A stretch of DNA of 64,000 bases from Thamnaconus septentrionalis (GCA_009823395.1 CM020505.1:23851629-23915628); one strand, 5' to 3'. Counted from the first letter of the stretch, positions 22,590 to 34,484 are shown. The notes: a model not told the origin generated them from the sequence alone. Numbers and translations: made by a program.

Positions 22590-24080
22590 AGAATAAAGCA
22601 GGGATAAAACATATGGCGCTAATTTGCAACAAATCAACAGTGACCCAGGCCGACTCCCCGACGCCGGGTATTCATAGTGAGAGCTACCCGACGCCCGGCA
22701 CCTGTCTGCCGTTTGAAGCCGAGCCTTATTCATTAGCAAAGTGTGCTTGGCAAACAGCGCTAACAAAGGCTGAGCAGGCCCGCCATTTGCATTTCTTCCC
22801 CTATAAGGTGACATAATGATGTAAATTATCAAAGGAGGCTGATTTGGCGTGTCAGAGGCAGGGGCTTGCCGCGACGCCACTTGGCGTTGGTCTCCGGAGA
22901 GGGTTTGAAAAGGAAAATATAATAGATACACACGGCACTGTTTGTTACCTTAACTCCAAAGGGAAATCAGCATCAAAATCATCTGCATGTGAACCCACTG
23001 AATGGCAGCTGTCCCTGTGTCGACACCTCGTCAAGGAATGACAACGTTGATCTGAGCGCGGCGCGGTGAGCCAAAACAAACTTTGATTTCACTTCACTTA
23101 CATCATTAGAGCCACTCATAAGGTCACAGCGCGAGGAGCCGGATTGGGGAACAAAATGAAGAAGGAGGAGAAAAAAAATAGAAAAACACAACCCGCTGCC
23201 GAATTGAAAGGAAACGGCCTTGACAAAGTTAATATTCATTATACATCAAATTGGTCATGTTAATTTAGGAGAAGTCAGATGTGTGAAATATTCATGCGGA
23301 GCTGTCCAAAGTTTTTTTCTTTTTTAAAAAAAATATTATTTCTTTTTTTCTCCTCCTCCTCCCTCTTCTCTTCCCATTGACTCGACTTTCTTCTCCATTA
23401 ATTATCATGCCCAGGAGGTTTTCCAGGGAGAGGAGCAGCCATCAGGCTGAATCATCTTGACAAGGCGGCATGGCCCAATTACACCGGAGCTCCGTCGGGC
23501 TTTGATGTGGCGGAAAAGCGGAGAGATAGGGGCAAATTGCGCAGCCATATTATGGTAATGATCTGATTTAATCCTGCCACTAAACTTTATGTAGCTTGTT
23601 TAAAGGAGATGCTAACGCTAATTACAGAGGTGCGCAGAGGTGCAGGGTGGGAAGGGTTGAGCCGAGGGGCGGATGGCGGCAGGAGCAGCGCCGCCGCTGC
23701 TGGGAGTTTTGAGTCGACAAAGTGCAGCTCATAAATGTTGTAAATGAAAATGAGACAAAGTGGACTCATTTCCGTTTAATTATACATCCAGCGCAGGTGA
23801 AAAGGTCAGGGGTATAGAAGAGGAGAGGAGAGGAGAGGGCTCTGGCTCAAGGAAAACAGAAAAAAACCTGTTGGGCTACTGTTGTTAATTAACATGTGAG
23901 GACCAGGAGCAGGTTGCAAAGAGTGGGGAAGAGGGGGTGGAGGGTGAGGGTTGTGTAGACAGAGGGGTGTTACACGGAACGCACGATAATATCAGCCTGT
24001 AATTAACTTGTCACTTCAATTACAGCCCTCAGATTGGAATTGTCTTGGGTTGTGGCGCTGGGCCTCGGCTGGATGCTTAA
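22590..24080. promoter_or_regulatory. Candidate conserved non-coding / enhancer cluster
   Basis: Unique, AT-rich, low-repeat DNA with many developmental-factor-type sites. Examples are an octamer ATTTGCAT at 22785-22792, CATTAGCAAAG, GATGTAAATTATC, TTAATTATCATG near 23399, AATGATCTGATTTAATCC, GCTAACGCTAATTACAG near 23612, and the inverted pair CTGTAATT (23997-24004) / AATTACAG (24018-24025). No frame with exon features is seen. Calling it regulatory is inference from composition; alignment to other vertebrates would settle it. Confidence 0.35.
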
Positions 24081-25504
24081 TTAGTCTGACGAGTAGCCGG
24101 CGCGCTCCTCCGCCGCTCTCCTCCGCCGCTCTCCTCGCCGTCACGCCCGCAGCCACTCCGTTTATTGTTCCTGGTGATTAGCTGGCGTGCAACGGGGAGG
24201 AACGCGGATCAAACTGGAGAGAAGCGGCGCGACTGATCAGCTGTCAGAGGCAGGGGGCGCCGACTCCGTCCGGCCTGTCACCGTGTCTTAACGGCTGCTG
24301 TGAGTTTGACCTCTTTGCTTGTTTTCCTTCATCAATTATGAAGAATGTGGGTGTGAAATGTGCGGTGGTGCTGGAACGGGACTGGAGGTGGACACACGTT
24401 GATTTTTATCTTCAGACAAGCGGAGAGACGGAGTTGGACCCGAGTGAGGCCTCGCACCACGAGACCAGCGCAGCTTTGAAAGGAAAAAAAAGAAAAAATC
24501 CAAATTTCACCCAGTCACTCCTCACCGCCACGTCAGTGGAGTCCCTGGTGGAATTTACTAATCAACACCAGTTGGCTTGAGTTTCGCAGCAAGAAAGAAT
24601 TTAACCCGTCGCTCAAGCGCTCGGATATAAATGATGGTGGGAAAGGAGCGCTGGTGGGATCCTGCAGACCTGGAAGACCAGTTTCACTCAAAGCAGCAGT
24701 CTGAAATATCCACTCCAACGTCCTTGTGTGCATGAGCGGTTCCAGTGTTTCAGTGGTTGCTGATAGCAGCTAATATGGCTAGTAGTTAGCGACTAGCTCC
24801 TTGCCACGAGGCAACAGTGGACGTTTTGGCTGAAAAGGTGACGCCAACGTCAGTGTCTTGCATCACTCTGGGCTGACGACTCTTCTGAATGTCTGAGTGT
24901 GTGTGACCACATGAGGAGCATTTTCATTTTTATGTTGTCCCATCAACAAAATACTTCCGCTTTGCCGATTTCCTTCCCTCTGTGAAACTCCAGACTGGTT
25001 GCGCTGATCAGGATTAGCATTATCGTCACCTTTGGACCCGTTCAGACTCGGTCATTGTCTGCGGCTCATCCGTGAAAGTAAAACAGGCAACGAGACAAAG
25101 CGGAAGTGTTGCAGGTAATAAATTCCACAGATGGCTCGCGCAGATTTTTTTTCTTCCCTCCTCTATCGGACCGCAGGACGTGAAAGCAGATATGAAAGCG
25201 AATATAAATATCACGGCGACAAATTGCAGACTAGAGAGCGGTTGCAAAGCCTCCTTGTAGGAGCACAATCATCTTTGATACCGTCTGTCGTATTTGCACG
25301 GAAAACAGTGTATGTATCAATAGGCAGAAAAAAGTAAACATGATTATCTGTTTGCATTACAACTCAGACGGTGATCAAAGACGTTTAGCATTCTCGGATG
25401 AGAGGTTGTTCAACTTTTTTTTTAGATACCAGGGAAGGGCTATAAATATCCATGAAGCGATGGTTGCAGCACCCGGGACGGTTTGTCCTCTGAGTTACCT
25501 CTCC

Positions 25505-25509
<5 letters not shown>
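24081..25509. other. Unique DNA, no gene seen
   Basis: The 24095-24150 segment is GC-rich, with a duplicated CTCCGCCGCTCTC. Frames up to 90 codons lack recognisable domains. Confidence 0.35.

Positions 25510-25554
<45 letters not shown>
25510..25554. repeat. (CT)n microsatellite
   Basis: About 45 bp of CT dinucleotides with CTCC/CGTC variants at the edges. Confidence 0.95.
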
Positions 25555-25557
<3 letters not shown>

Positions 25558-26204
25558 CTCCCTCTCCGTGAAGATGAGGACATCTCCTGGGACGCCCTGG
25601 GCCTCTTTGTAAGGCTTCATCATTTACACAGGCATTTTGTGTGAGCTATCACAGCTTACGGTGTAACTCTTTGAAATCTCAGTGTTGAGCGGCGCCGGGG
25701 CTTGTGAAGTGCTGGAGAAGATGTGTCGAGCATTGTGACACAGGTATAATCCGCACTGGGCCGCAGCGAATGGAGCAGGAGTCTCAGTGGAAATGCTGAC
25801 AGCAGCTCCGCCGTCCCGTGTCACACCAATTAGTCCACGTGCATTTCTTTTGCAGGAAACACAAGGTGTGGAGAGATTCTGCAGAGTGGAAGTTTGGTAG
25901 AAAGTTCTGCTGTGATTTAGCCCACAGCCTCCGGCTCAGGTCGGGTCACATGACCAGGTGGAGGACTGAAGCTTTGGTCTTGTGGTTTCATGTCCCTCTG
26001 TGGCGCATGAGTGGAGTGACTGCAACTTCTGTTCCAGTGGGTGTCAACGGCAAACATGAGGAGTTAAAAACAGTCTTGAAATTGCTCAGGTGGTTATTAT
26101 TGCTATCGGGTTTCCATGGAGACATATCATCTGGCCATCTGGCAATATAGAAGTGGATCACTGTTCACTAATAGTGTTTATATGGAGTCTGAATAGAGAT
26201 AAAG
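25555..26204. other. Unique DNA, no gene seen
   Basis: A 110-codon plus-strand frame (25818-26150) has no recognisable domain. It is not called. Confidence 0.4.
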
Positions 26205-26365
26205 TTGCAGTTGCAACTCGTGGTAGAGTGGTTGTGGGTTCGATCCCTCAATGATTCCCGGCCGCGGCGCCGCTGCTGCCCACCGCTCCTCATGGGATGA
26301 TGGGTCAAATGCGGAGGAGAAATTTCAAACAAATGTGAAAATCACTGGGACTTTAACCATTAGAA
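26205..26365 (+). mobile_element. tRNA-derived SINE (teleost type), plus strand
   Basis: Pol III promoter-like boxes are present: box A TGGTAGAGTGG at 26221-26231 and box B GGTTCGATCCC at 26237-26247. They are followed by a fish SINE body and 3' part (CCCACCGCTCCTC, ATGATGGGTCAAATGCGGAGG, AGAAATTTCAAACAAATGTG). The A and B boxes are only 5 bp apart, where a tRNA has about 30-40; the middle of the tRNA domain is missing. GGTTGT sits at the junction, consistent with a deletion between two GGTTGT copies. It is a dispersed retroelement, not a tRNA gene, and probably inactive. Confidence 0.75.
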
Positions 26366-27378
26366 AGTAGCCGTGGAGGGCTTCCTTAGACTGTGCACGT
26401 GGCCCTGTCCCAGCCAAGGGTTGCTGCTCTGCCCCTAAAGACTCCATGGATCACTGAAGTGATTTTGAAAGCGGCAGACCATCTCCATGGCGTTGCTTGG
26501 ACGCGGCAGCTTGTCTGAGGGAGACAGACGGCCCACGAGGGGTGAGAACTTTTGAACTTGTTTTATTTCCCTGTAAAGTGGCAGGTACATTACCATAAAG
26601 TACACACCTGAAATACCACCCAAGACTTTCAATTAAGAAAAGCACCAAAATCCCCAAAAAAAAGCAGGCCATAAAATGAGGTCTGCTACAATCTCCAGGC
26701 TTTGTTCATGTCCCACATGTGTAATAATAAAACTGCAGTCACTGAGTTAAAGCCCCTCTAATGAAAGGTTAATCAGAGGAATAAATAACTTCTAAAAACA
26801 GAATAAAAGAACAGCAGCAGCCTGGAAAAGCTTAGGTCTTTTATGAAACACCGTAAAAACAACAGGGGAACCGCAATTATAACGCACCCCGTGGCGTCCG
26901 GCCTGGAGACCAGGCAGAAACACTATATAAAGTGCAGGAGGAAATTTGCACCACTGCTAATAAGTTGTCGCTCCAACAAATCTCCAAAACAAAACCTTCA
27001 CAACAATGTGATCAACAACATGGCAGTGACGTGCAGCCAGGAAAGCAGAGCGAACCTCCGTCTGAAGCGCCAGTGGGAGAACCGGTCCAGTTCAGAGACA
27101 CTGACTGGTCTGCCAACCAACCCAGTTAACCGCAGCAGCTATGGTTGTCTACCTCAGCAGGAGTGTGAACCGCACACAGAGCAGGTGATCAAGCAGGTGC
27201 CTTCAATTCTTAGTTATTATGTTTTTTGTTTGTTCTTTTTGAAGAAAACGTTCTGAATTGCAGTTTGTGGAAATGATTACAGTTATAAAATATTTATTCA
27301 GGAGTTAGTTTTACAAGTGAAATGCTCGAGTCCGAGCTAAAGTGGAATAAACAGATGGATGCATGGAATATATTCTTC
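26366..27378. other. Unique DNA, no gene seen
   Basis: A 137-codon plus-strand frame at 26843-27256 has no recognisable domain. The remaining sequence is unremarkable and AT-rich in parts. Confidence 0.35.
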
Positions 27379-27530
27379 CATCCATCCATCCATCCATCCT
27401 CCCATCATCCTATCCATCATCCATCCATCCATCCATCCATCCATCCATCCATCCACCCATCACCGCTTCTTCTGCAGTCAGGGTTGCTGGAGCTTCTCCC
27501 AGTTGAATCCAAGCAGACAATAGAAGAGTT
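27379..27530 (-). mobile_element. Truncated fish SINE/LINE 3' end with (CATC)n tail, minus strand
   Basis: The CATC array (27379-27460) is directly followed by CACCGCTTCTTCTGCAGTCAGGGTTGCTGGAGCTTCTCCCAG. This corresponds to the 'accgcttattcctgttcagggtcctgg...ctggagcctctcccag' part of the SINE at 55.2 kb. The array is therefore the 3' tail of a 5'-truncated insertion read on the minus strand. Confidence 0.6.
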
Positions 27531-27696
27531 GTGGAGTGATTACAATAGAGTTACTATGGAGGAGTGTGATAATTTGATAATGAAGTGCATATTGTTTTTG
27601 GCGGGAGTTTCCTCTGGTCTCATAGTGAGTCGTTCAGCTTCAATAGTCAAGCTCCAGATTCATTGAGATCATGATTCCTCTGTGGGCATTGTGCTG

Positions 27697-27699
<3 letters not shown>

Positions 27700-27744
<45 letters not shown>
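27700..27744. repeat. (TC)n microsatellite
   Basis: A near-perfect 45-bp TC array. Confidence 0.97.
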
Positions 27745-27747
<3 letters not shown>

Positions 27748-28040
27748 GTGCACAGCTAGTCCTAGCTGTGGGAGTGTGAGTCTTCTAGCCAGAATTGCTT
27801 GTGGCCGCATGCTGGAGGTCCTGCTGCTGCTGTGGGACGGATGTGCAGGGATGGAAGCTTGGTTTGTCTCTGGTGCTTCTGTGATGTCATTTTGGTTTCA
27901 CACTGTGTGGTCTGATGAGACATTATCTTTGTGGCCCAATATCTGTTTTTGATACAACTTAAACTGTATTTGAATGATTTATTTATACATGTCTACGTCT
28001 ATACTGTGAGAGCTTTATTGACCCTGGCCTGTCTGCCACT
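27745..28040. other. Unique DNA, nothing recognised
   Basis: Short frames only. Confidence 0.4.
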
Positions 28041-28275
28041 CTGGGTGCTTCTGTGTTTGTCTCTGTCTGCATTTTTTATATTTCCTTTTCACCCCAACTG
28101 GTCAAAGCAGAAGAGCGCCCTCTTGGCAGTGGCCAGGGAGTTTTCCCCTGCCGCTGTCGTGCCTCGCTTGCTCCGGGGGCCCAGTTGCTTTTCCTCTGAT
28201 TGTACCGAGAAGCTGTGAGACGCCTCTGGTTGTGATTTAGAGTCGTACGAATAAAAGTTGACTTGAGTTGAGTTC
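28041..28275 (+). mobile_element. Decayed non-LTR retrotransposon 3' end, plus strand
   Basis: The sequence from CCCCAACTGGTCAAAGCAGAAG (near 28092) through GGGAGTTTTCCCCTGCCGCTGTCG and AAGCTGTGAGACGCCTCTGGTTGTGATT to AATAAAAGTTGACTTGAGTTGAG follows the layout of a very common fish retroelement 3' UTR ('...aaccggtcgaggcagatggccgccc ... gggagtttttccttcccactgtcgcc ... gatttggcgctatataaataaaattgaattgaattg'). The (TTGAG)n end is the tail. It is a heavily diverged fragment with no reverse transcriptase. Confidence 0.65.
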
Positions 28276-29202
28276 CACCCCGAGAGCCGAGTCACTCTTT
28301 CCCTGAGAGCAGCACCACGTCATCCAACTGGAGGCCATTATCCCGTCACCGTGGACAAGTCCTGGCTGCCGAGGGCGAGAGCCGAGTCCTGACCGGGCTT
28401 CTCTCTCTCTCTGACACGTCCATCTGTCAGAACTGGCGCCCAGAAAGCCCTCTGGGGCTCCCCCTGTCTGACAGTGTCAGTACTGGACGGCGTTCAAGTC
28501 TTGTTGTACAAGATTGAAATGCGGTTAACACGAGTGACAAGAGGAGCGAGGCGCGTTTCCTTTGTCCCGTTACAAGCGGGAGACGACGAGGCGCTCGCCC
28601 GCATACTTGATTCAAAGTGATCCGCAAGCAAAAAAAAAAGACAGGAACTGGGCGACCTATCAATCAAAGTGGCAACAGAGAGTAATTTAAGGACTCAAGC
28701 AACAAACACAAGAGAGATTCATGAGATCACAGCCTGCCACCAGCTCGGCCGCTGTTGTTGTTTTCCTCGTGATTTGTAGTTTTACAACCCCCCCAAACCC
28801 CCCCTCCCCCAACCCCTACCTTGTTTTTAAATATTTGGTAGTTTTCTTTTAAAAGATCACACACGCCATCTGTTTTCAAGAGCCGTCAATTTTCCCAGCG
28901 GCCTGGTTCTGATGCTGACTGGCCAGTGGTGACAGCAGTGCTTGGTGGGGAGTGAACGCCCCGTCACTAGGCTGGTGCACTGAGGTAAACCAACAACTCA
29001 ATAATAACGCTTCATTAATAGAATTATGAAGTTATTAATGAATAAATAGCAACGCAAAGCCACAGCTCATGACAAGCCACCACGCTGGCTCGCCATTGGC
29101 TGCGCTAGCCCCGCCTAGCTCTAGACAGCTAATGCTAGTTTAAAGCTATGTGGTGAAAATCACTTTTGGGATTATGATGTGTGTTCCACTGTTTTTAATG
29201 TA
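28276..29202. other. Unique DNA, no gene seen
   Basis: C-rich stretches lie at 28788-28817. The segment 28995-29050 is AT-rich with repeated TTAATAGAATTATGAAGTTATTAATGAA. Confidence 0.35.
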
Positions 29203-29400
<198 letters not shown>

Positions 29401-29672
29401 CTCTGGACCAGGTCTCCCCTGAAAATGAGATCTTGGCCTGGTGAAATCAATCAATAATTGAATAAATAAATCCATCCAATAGCGCGATCCCTTTGATCAG
29501 GTCTAAGCAACGGCGCCGCCTTTTGCAACTTGTTTACAAGTTATTACGAGAGCCCCCCCGCGCCCCCCCTTTGTCGACTGTCACTGTGTGTAATTGTCAC
29601 TGGCAGTGCAGTTTGGCCTCACGACACTCTGGAACACGCCTTCAAAAAACTGAGGCAGAGACTCTAGGAACG

Positions 29673-29699
29673 TCTTCTTCTTCTTCTTCTTCTTCTTCT
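29673..29699. repeat. (TCT)n microsatellite
   Basis: Nine TCT units. Confidence 0.93.
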
Positions 29700-30234
29700 G
29701 TGAGGAAATTTGGGTTAAAAGGCATAAATTAGCCTGACGATTACTTGCTGATGGTGCCGTCGAGCCTCGTGGCAGAAAACAAATGGAATTGAACTGATTA
29801 AAAATGATGACACCCCCTCTTGGTGTTCCCTGGGAGGATCAAACGCAGAAGTGCAGCCAGCCTCTTTTTTTTTTACTGCTGCCATAAAAGTGTCCCTTCA
29901 CTCGCAGGCGTGATGTGAGCACTAAACTGGCTCCACCTCGCATTGTTTCAACATTACGCCGTCTTTACATGCGTGTCACAAACGTGTGCGAGCACTTCAA
30001 AAAGTCCGCTGCCTTTTTTTTTTTTTCTTCTTCTTCTTCTTTTTGGATCTGAGCCCCTGTTAGTCCGGGACCAACACATCCTGTCTGCCCGGGTCTTTGA
30101 ACTGGGATTCTGGAGCCCCTGAAGGCCGCTCTCATGCTTGTGAAACCCGCCCATGAATTCCATGTACACGTGTTTATTATGGATGTGCGACATTTTGCTG
30201 ACACCGACAGCAACTTGTCATGTACTGGACCCAT

Positions 30235-30260
30235 TGCCGCCGCCGCCGCCGCCGCTGCCG
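30235..30260. repeat. (GCC)n microsatellite
   Basis: About eight GCC units with one GCT. Confidence 0.9.
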
Positions 30261-30312
30261 ACGATGGGGGTCAGAAAGGCTGCAGCCGTCGCAAACATTC
30301 CCCACTACTCCA

Positions 30313-30313
<1 letters not shown>

Positions 30314-30350
<37 letters not shown>
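30314..30350. repeat. (GA)n microsatellite
   Basis: A 37-bp purine array. Arg-Glu or Ser-Leu frames across it are artefacts. Confidence 0.96.
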
Positions 30351-30352
<2 letters not shown>

Positions 30353-30429
30353 ACCTGCCTGGGGCGTGTGGGGGGTGGGGGTGTTTTTGCAACAAGTCTG
30401 AAAAAAGTGAAATCAAATGACAGAAAGGA

Positions 30430-30800
30430 CTGTGGGGGGATTTCTATAATGGCTAATGTCTTAATTAGCCCAGAAGAAATAATGCAGCCCAGGGCTGTTA
30501 AATCATGAGAAAATGGCAGCCAGGGTTTCACGTCTAATCCTGAAGAAACTGCAAGCCATTAAGCGTCGGGGCAGCGGCCTCGTTTCCTTGTCTTCTTTTG
30601 TGTTTATAGAGGAGAAATCAAATGCAACAGTTTATTAAATGTAGGCGTGTCGAGCAGACGTGGTATGAAAATTATATTTTGCCCGCTTTCATGTATTCCA
30701 TATAGTATTCTTGTGGTATTCTGGCGTAACTGCTGCGGCGCACAGAGAAACAATTAGTGGATTTTACTGTATCAAATTAAACTGGCGCTGACCCCTGGCT
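30430..30800. promoter_or_regulatory. Candidate conserved non-coding element
   Basis: Unique AT-rich DNA with homeodomain cores. It includes the inverted arrangement GGCTAAT (30451-30457) / ATTAGCC (30464-30470), then TTTATTAAATG, GAAAATTATATTTTG, CAATTAGTGG and ATCAAATTAAACTGG. Regulatory function is inferred from composition only. Confidence 0.35.
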
Positions 30801-31146
30801 TCACTCTTCATAAATCTGGCTGGCCCGCTGGTTGCTAGTGCGACGGCTGGCCCCACAAACTGTGGATTTTCTTCAGCCTCGTCTTTATGTAACGGTCTTT
30901 TCATTGTCTTGACGCGACCTGACCTGGCAGATAGAACTTTATTTCACATGTCCGGCAGATGAAGAGCTCATATACAGGATAGAGGCCCCGCCATGATTGG
31001 AAAGGTCTTCTATCTCTCACAACTCCATGGTAACCAGGAACCAGGAAGTTTAGCCCATAAGAAGGAATTTTTAAAGTTTCCACCACCACAAGCATCAGGG
31101 TTGAAATGGAATTTATTAAAGCCTTCATCCCAACTGTTGTTATTAT
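30801..31146. other. Unique DNA, no gene seen
   Basis: The 148-codon plus-strand frame 30993-31439 has no recognisable domain and crosses the hairpin listed next. Confidence 0.35.
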
Positions 31147-31191
31147 TGTTCACATCCCAGTTATTGCAAACCAATAACAGGGATGTGAACA
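31147..31191. repeat. 20-bp inverted repeat with one mismatch
   Basis: The arms 31147-31166 and 31172-31191 pair over 20 bp with a single A/A mismatch around a CAAAC loop. Confidence 0.88.
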
Positions 31192-31451
31192 TTACCAGTC
31201 AGCTAATACTTACTGCTAACACCACAGACGCTCAGGCAGAGTTGCCTCTCAAACCAAATAATCATCTTCATGTCGAAGCAGTGGATCAAAACTTGTCACT
31301 TTGCATTATTACGATAAGTTGTCGTGTTATTGCACAACTTGGAATCCAACCAGGAAATCATCTCTCTAAGCTGTGGGATGCACTGCAGCTCAATAAAGCT
31401 CTTGCCAACTTGTCAAAGCCAGTCAGGGAGCTAAGCTAGCTAGTATCATCC

Positions 31452-31790
31452 ACCCTTATTCTTTATTCAGATCCCTATTAGCTTCCACAGCTGTGGTCGT
31501 GAAACTTCCTGGAGTCCACATAAAATAAAAACAAACATTACACAGACCTGTAAACATACAAACATCCATCGTACGCAGAACAAAAACCAGTCAAGTTCAC
31601 AGAGCCTAGAAATGCTTTCTATACATCACATGTATAAATACAGTACAAGTATCATGAACATCTCAGTAAAAAGATAAAGGGTAAAAGACAAAATGGAACA
31701 GATAATAATTTTCTGGAAACGATCTGGCCTGCAGCTTTTCAAGGTGGATGGGCCACATCTCCCTCCACCTTGCAGGGCTTCGTGATGACC
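31452..31790 (-). mobile_element. Non-LTR retrotransposon 3' region, minus strand
   Basis: Read in reverse, the sequence contains TTATTTTATGTGGACTCCAGGAAG, ACCACAGCTGTGGAAGCTAATAGGGATCTGAATAAAGAATAA. This matches the layout of a widespread fish LINE 3' UTR ('tgtggaccccaggaagagta...gctaatggggatcctaataaa'). The upstream part (to 31790) is less certain. No reverse-transcriptase frame is visible, so it is a 5'-truncated copy. Confidence 0.6.
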
Positions 31791-31914
31791 GTCATTAATC
31801 AGAGCCTCCACCCTGTCAACCATCTCACACCCTTCTCGCTCACAACACCGGTGCACTGCAAGAAGAGGTTTTTGGGAAGCGTTTCAGCGCTGCTCTGCCC
31901 TGCTGCCCTTTCAC

Positions 31915-31917
<3 letters not shown>

Positions 31918-31959
<42 letters not shown>
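31918..31959. repeat. (CT)n microsatellite
   Basis: A 42-bp CT array. Confidence 0.96.
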
Positions 31960-31964
<5 letters not shown>

Positions 31965-32079
31965 ACGTCTTCTCGTCCTTTGTTTCCTCCGCCTGCCAAA
32001 GTCCCGTCACACCTGAGCACCGCAGATCAAAGAGGGCGACCTGGCGGCGCCCCCAACTGCACAGCTGCTGCTCCTGGTG

Positions 32080-32119
32080 CTTCTTCTTCTTCTTCTTCTG
32101 CTTCTTCTGCTTCTGCTGT
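32080..32119. repeat. (TTC)n/(TGC)n trinucleotide run
   Basis: CTTCTTCTTCTT units pass into TTCTGC units. Confidence 0.85.
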
Positions 32120-32897
32120 CAGCACGTGTGCATCTAAAGTCGACCACTAATCCTGAGTTTATGTAGCAGCGGCGGGTCGACTGCTGGCGCTGGAAACACT
32201 CTGCCGCTTTGTTGAGTTTACGTCTCTTTGTCAGATTGTTTGTGTTTTTGTTTGTTTGTTTCAAATTAACTGCAGGAGGAAAGAAAGTTGGGGGCGGGGT
32301 TCAACCAGGCCTGGCCAAACCATAAGCACACAGGATAATTGTCCTTGGGGTTTCCACTCATAAAACAATGGCTTTGGCCAGCTGCTGAAGCAACTTCTCA
32401 TATCAGCCAGCAACAAAAACAAAAACTATAGTGTTTTGTGTGCTTTGCTGATTTAAAGCTGCAGACTTGGACTGTCATTAGAGAATCCCGCAGGGACTGC
32501 TAACGATGCAAAAGAAAGAAGAAAAAAAAAAAGGAGTGCAGCCGCAGCAGCCGAGACCTCTGGGGCGAATGAATATTCTAGAAGCAAGCCAACAAGACAA
32601 ACAAACAAATAGATTAAAAATATCACTGGCAGTTTCAACAAGAGAGGGAGAAGACGCTATTGATTTTCACTTTGTTAGCGGAGGGTTTTTTTTCATTTGG
32701 AAAAGGCAAAAAAAATAGCGAGGACCACTTAGCGAATCGCACACTCGCCTGCGGAGGCACCACTGAGATTGAGTTCACGTCTCGTGCAGCTCCGTCTTCA
32801 TCTGGAGACGAGTGTTTCAGCAGCCTCATTGACTTCAGCAGATGCACTCAATTGGAATTAACTTTTTTTGTAGCTAGGATTGATTTGAGAAAAAAAA

Positions 32898-32929
32898 GTG
32901 TGTGTGTGTGTGTGTGTGTGCGTGTGTGT
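32898..32929. repeat. (GT)n microsatellite
   Basis: A 32-bp GT array with one CGT interruption, followed by G-rich sequence. Confidence 0.94.
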
Positions 32930-34368
32930 TGGGATGGGAGGGGGTTTGGGGGTCCTTTTGATGCTCTAAGCCACATTAATTTCCTCTGGGAAAATTCATA
33001 ATTGTCCTTTTTACATCAAGTGAAATTGAGATTTATTTGTGCTTTGCTTCTCCCCAATGAAACGAACCCTAAAGATTATTAAGTCTGCGCGCTGCGTCTG
33101 TAGCCGGCTTAAGAAAATGAGCATATGTTTATATGTTTGTGATGTGATTATGCTGCGCCGCCAAAGAAAGCATCCCGTCGTCGCCGCCTGGACTTCCCTC
33201 CAGCCCGTCGACTGCTCTGCTCTAACGCTCAAGTCGTTCCGTCGCCGTCCGAGACAAAAAGTCTGGCCTGCCGTCATCTGGCTGCATCTGCTGATGGTCA
33301 TATACATATTATATATATATATACATATATTTGTGGCGGCAAACTTTAAAGACTTTGCTTCACATTCCTCCTTCCTCTCACTTGCCTTGTTATAACAGCC
33401 TTCTGGTTGATCTTTCTTTTTTTCACCTATTCGATGAAAGCAAAAGTATTTTTACGACACCAACGCTGCAAATTCCACCATAAAAATTGTCCCAGTTGCA
33501 AAATGAGCAACAGAGTCAGTGATGTTTTGCAACCCGTTCCGAAGTGGAGCGTCGACCCAGTGAGTGAAGTTGCCCTGTGATGATGGCGTGATGGAGGAGA
33601 TGGAAGCACCACCTGGTTGACGTTGGTCACCAGCGAGCAAAAACACTGCAAATGACTGGAAACGCTGCAGTACCTATGCCAGGCCTTGTGTGGCACTGTG
33701 AGTTCAATCCTAGGAGGTGGAAGAAGAAGAAGAGCTGGAGCAGCACGCCGTATTTACGGTAGTAGTTTTTCCAGTAGTTTGCGGGACACCAGTGACGCCT
33801 GAACTCTCTTCCAACAGTGAGTCTTGGGCGTTGTAGCGCCACCGTCTGTCTGACTGCCACATGCAGTGACCTCAGTGACTGTCCTGAAATGTAATGTGAT
33901 ACCTGCTGTTCACCTCCGTGACCCCCCGGAGCAGCGACTGACCTCAGACTGGACGTTCTGCTTGGAGGGACTTCATGATCTTCACGGACTGAAATGTTTT
34001 CATTTCTCTCTTTCTCTTCTTTTTTCCAAAATAACTCGCCTTCAAAATAAGACTTGAGGCGAAGAGCTCACATCTCCCCCCTGATTTACAACTTATCACT
34101 TGACACTGTATTTTTTTTTTTTATTATTCTCACCGCAAAAGATTGTGTGAAAATGGTGAAAATCCTGGCGGGCGGGCGCCACTGATGTAAATAATGTGCG
34201 ATGGACTCTGCTGCTTGCAGGAATTTGGAGGAGGATCATCGCATTTCAAATACCACAAATCAGTCAAACTGTGATGAGTTATAAACACGTCAGTTTTGAT
34301 TTAACTTTGACACAGCAGGGAAACATTTCAAAAACATTCTTGACCTTGACTGGAAGAAATACATAAAT

Positions 34369-34386
34369 ACATAAATAAATAAATAA
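34369..34386. repeat. (ATAA)n short repeat
   Basis: ACATAAATACATAAATAAATAAATAA-type units. Confidence 0.8.
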
Positions 34387-34453
34387 GAGATTGATGACAC
34401 TGAGCACTGGGTTATTTTTCACGCCTGCTCTCTCGATTGTGTAGCAATCATTT

Positions 34454-34484
34454 TTCCATCCATCCATCCATCCATCCATCCATC
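34454..34484. repeat. (CATC)n microsatellite
   Basis: About eight CATC units. It could be the tail of a fully truncated retroposon, since the same motif ends the element at 27.4 kb, but no body is visible here. Confidence 0.9.

Larger units (their letters stand above)
29401..30313. other. Unique DNA with short trinucleotide runs
   Basis: It contains (TCT)n at 29673-29699, a T-run with TTC units at 30015-30043 and (GCC)n at 30235-30260. No exon is recognised. Confidence 0.4.
31791..34368. other. Mostly unique DNA with scattered simple repeats
   Basis: No exon is recognised. CNE-like AT-rich sequence lies at 32970-33060 (CCACATTAATTTCC, AAAATTCATAATTG). A TA-rich run is at 33302-33332 and a T-run at 34111-34123. 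Several frames of 60-118 codons have no recognisable domain. Confidence 0.35.

Noticed and set aside
26221..26247. tRNA gene
   Set aside because: Box A and box B are present but only 5 bp apart, with no cloverleaf; the downstream sequence is a SINE body.
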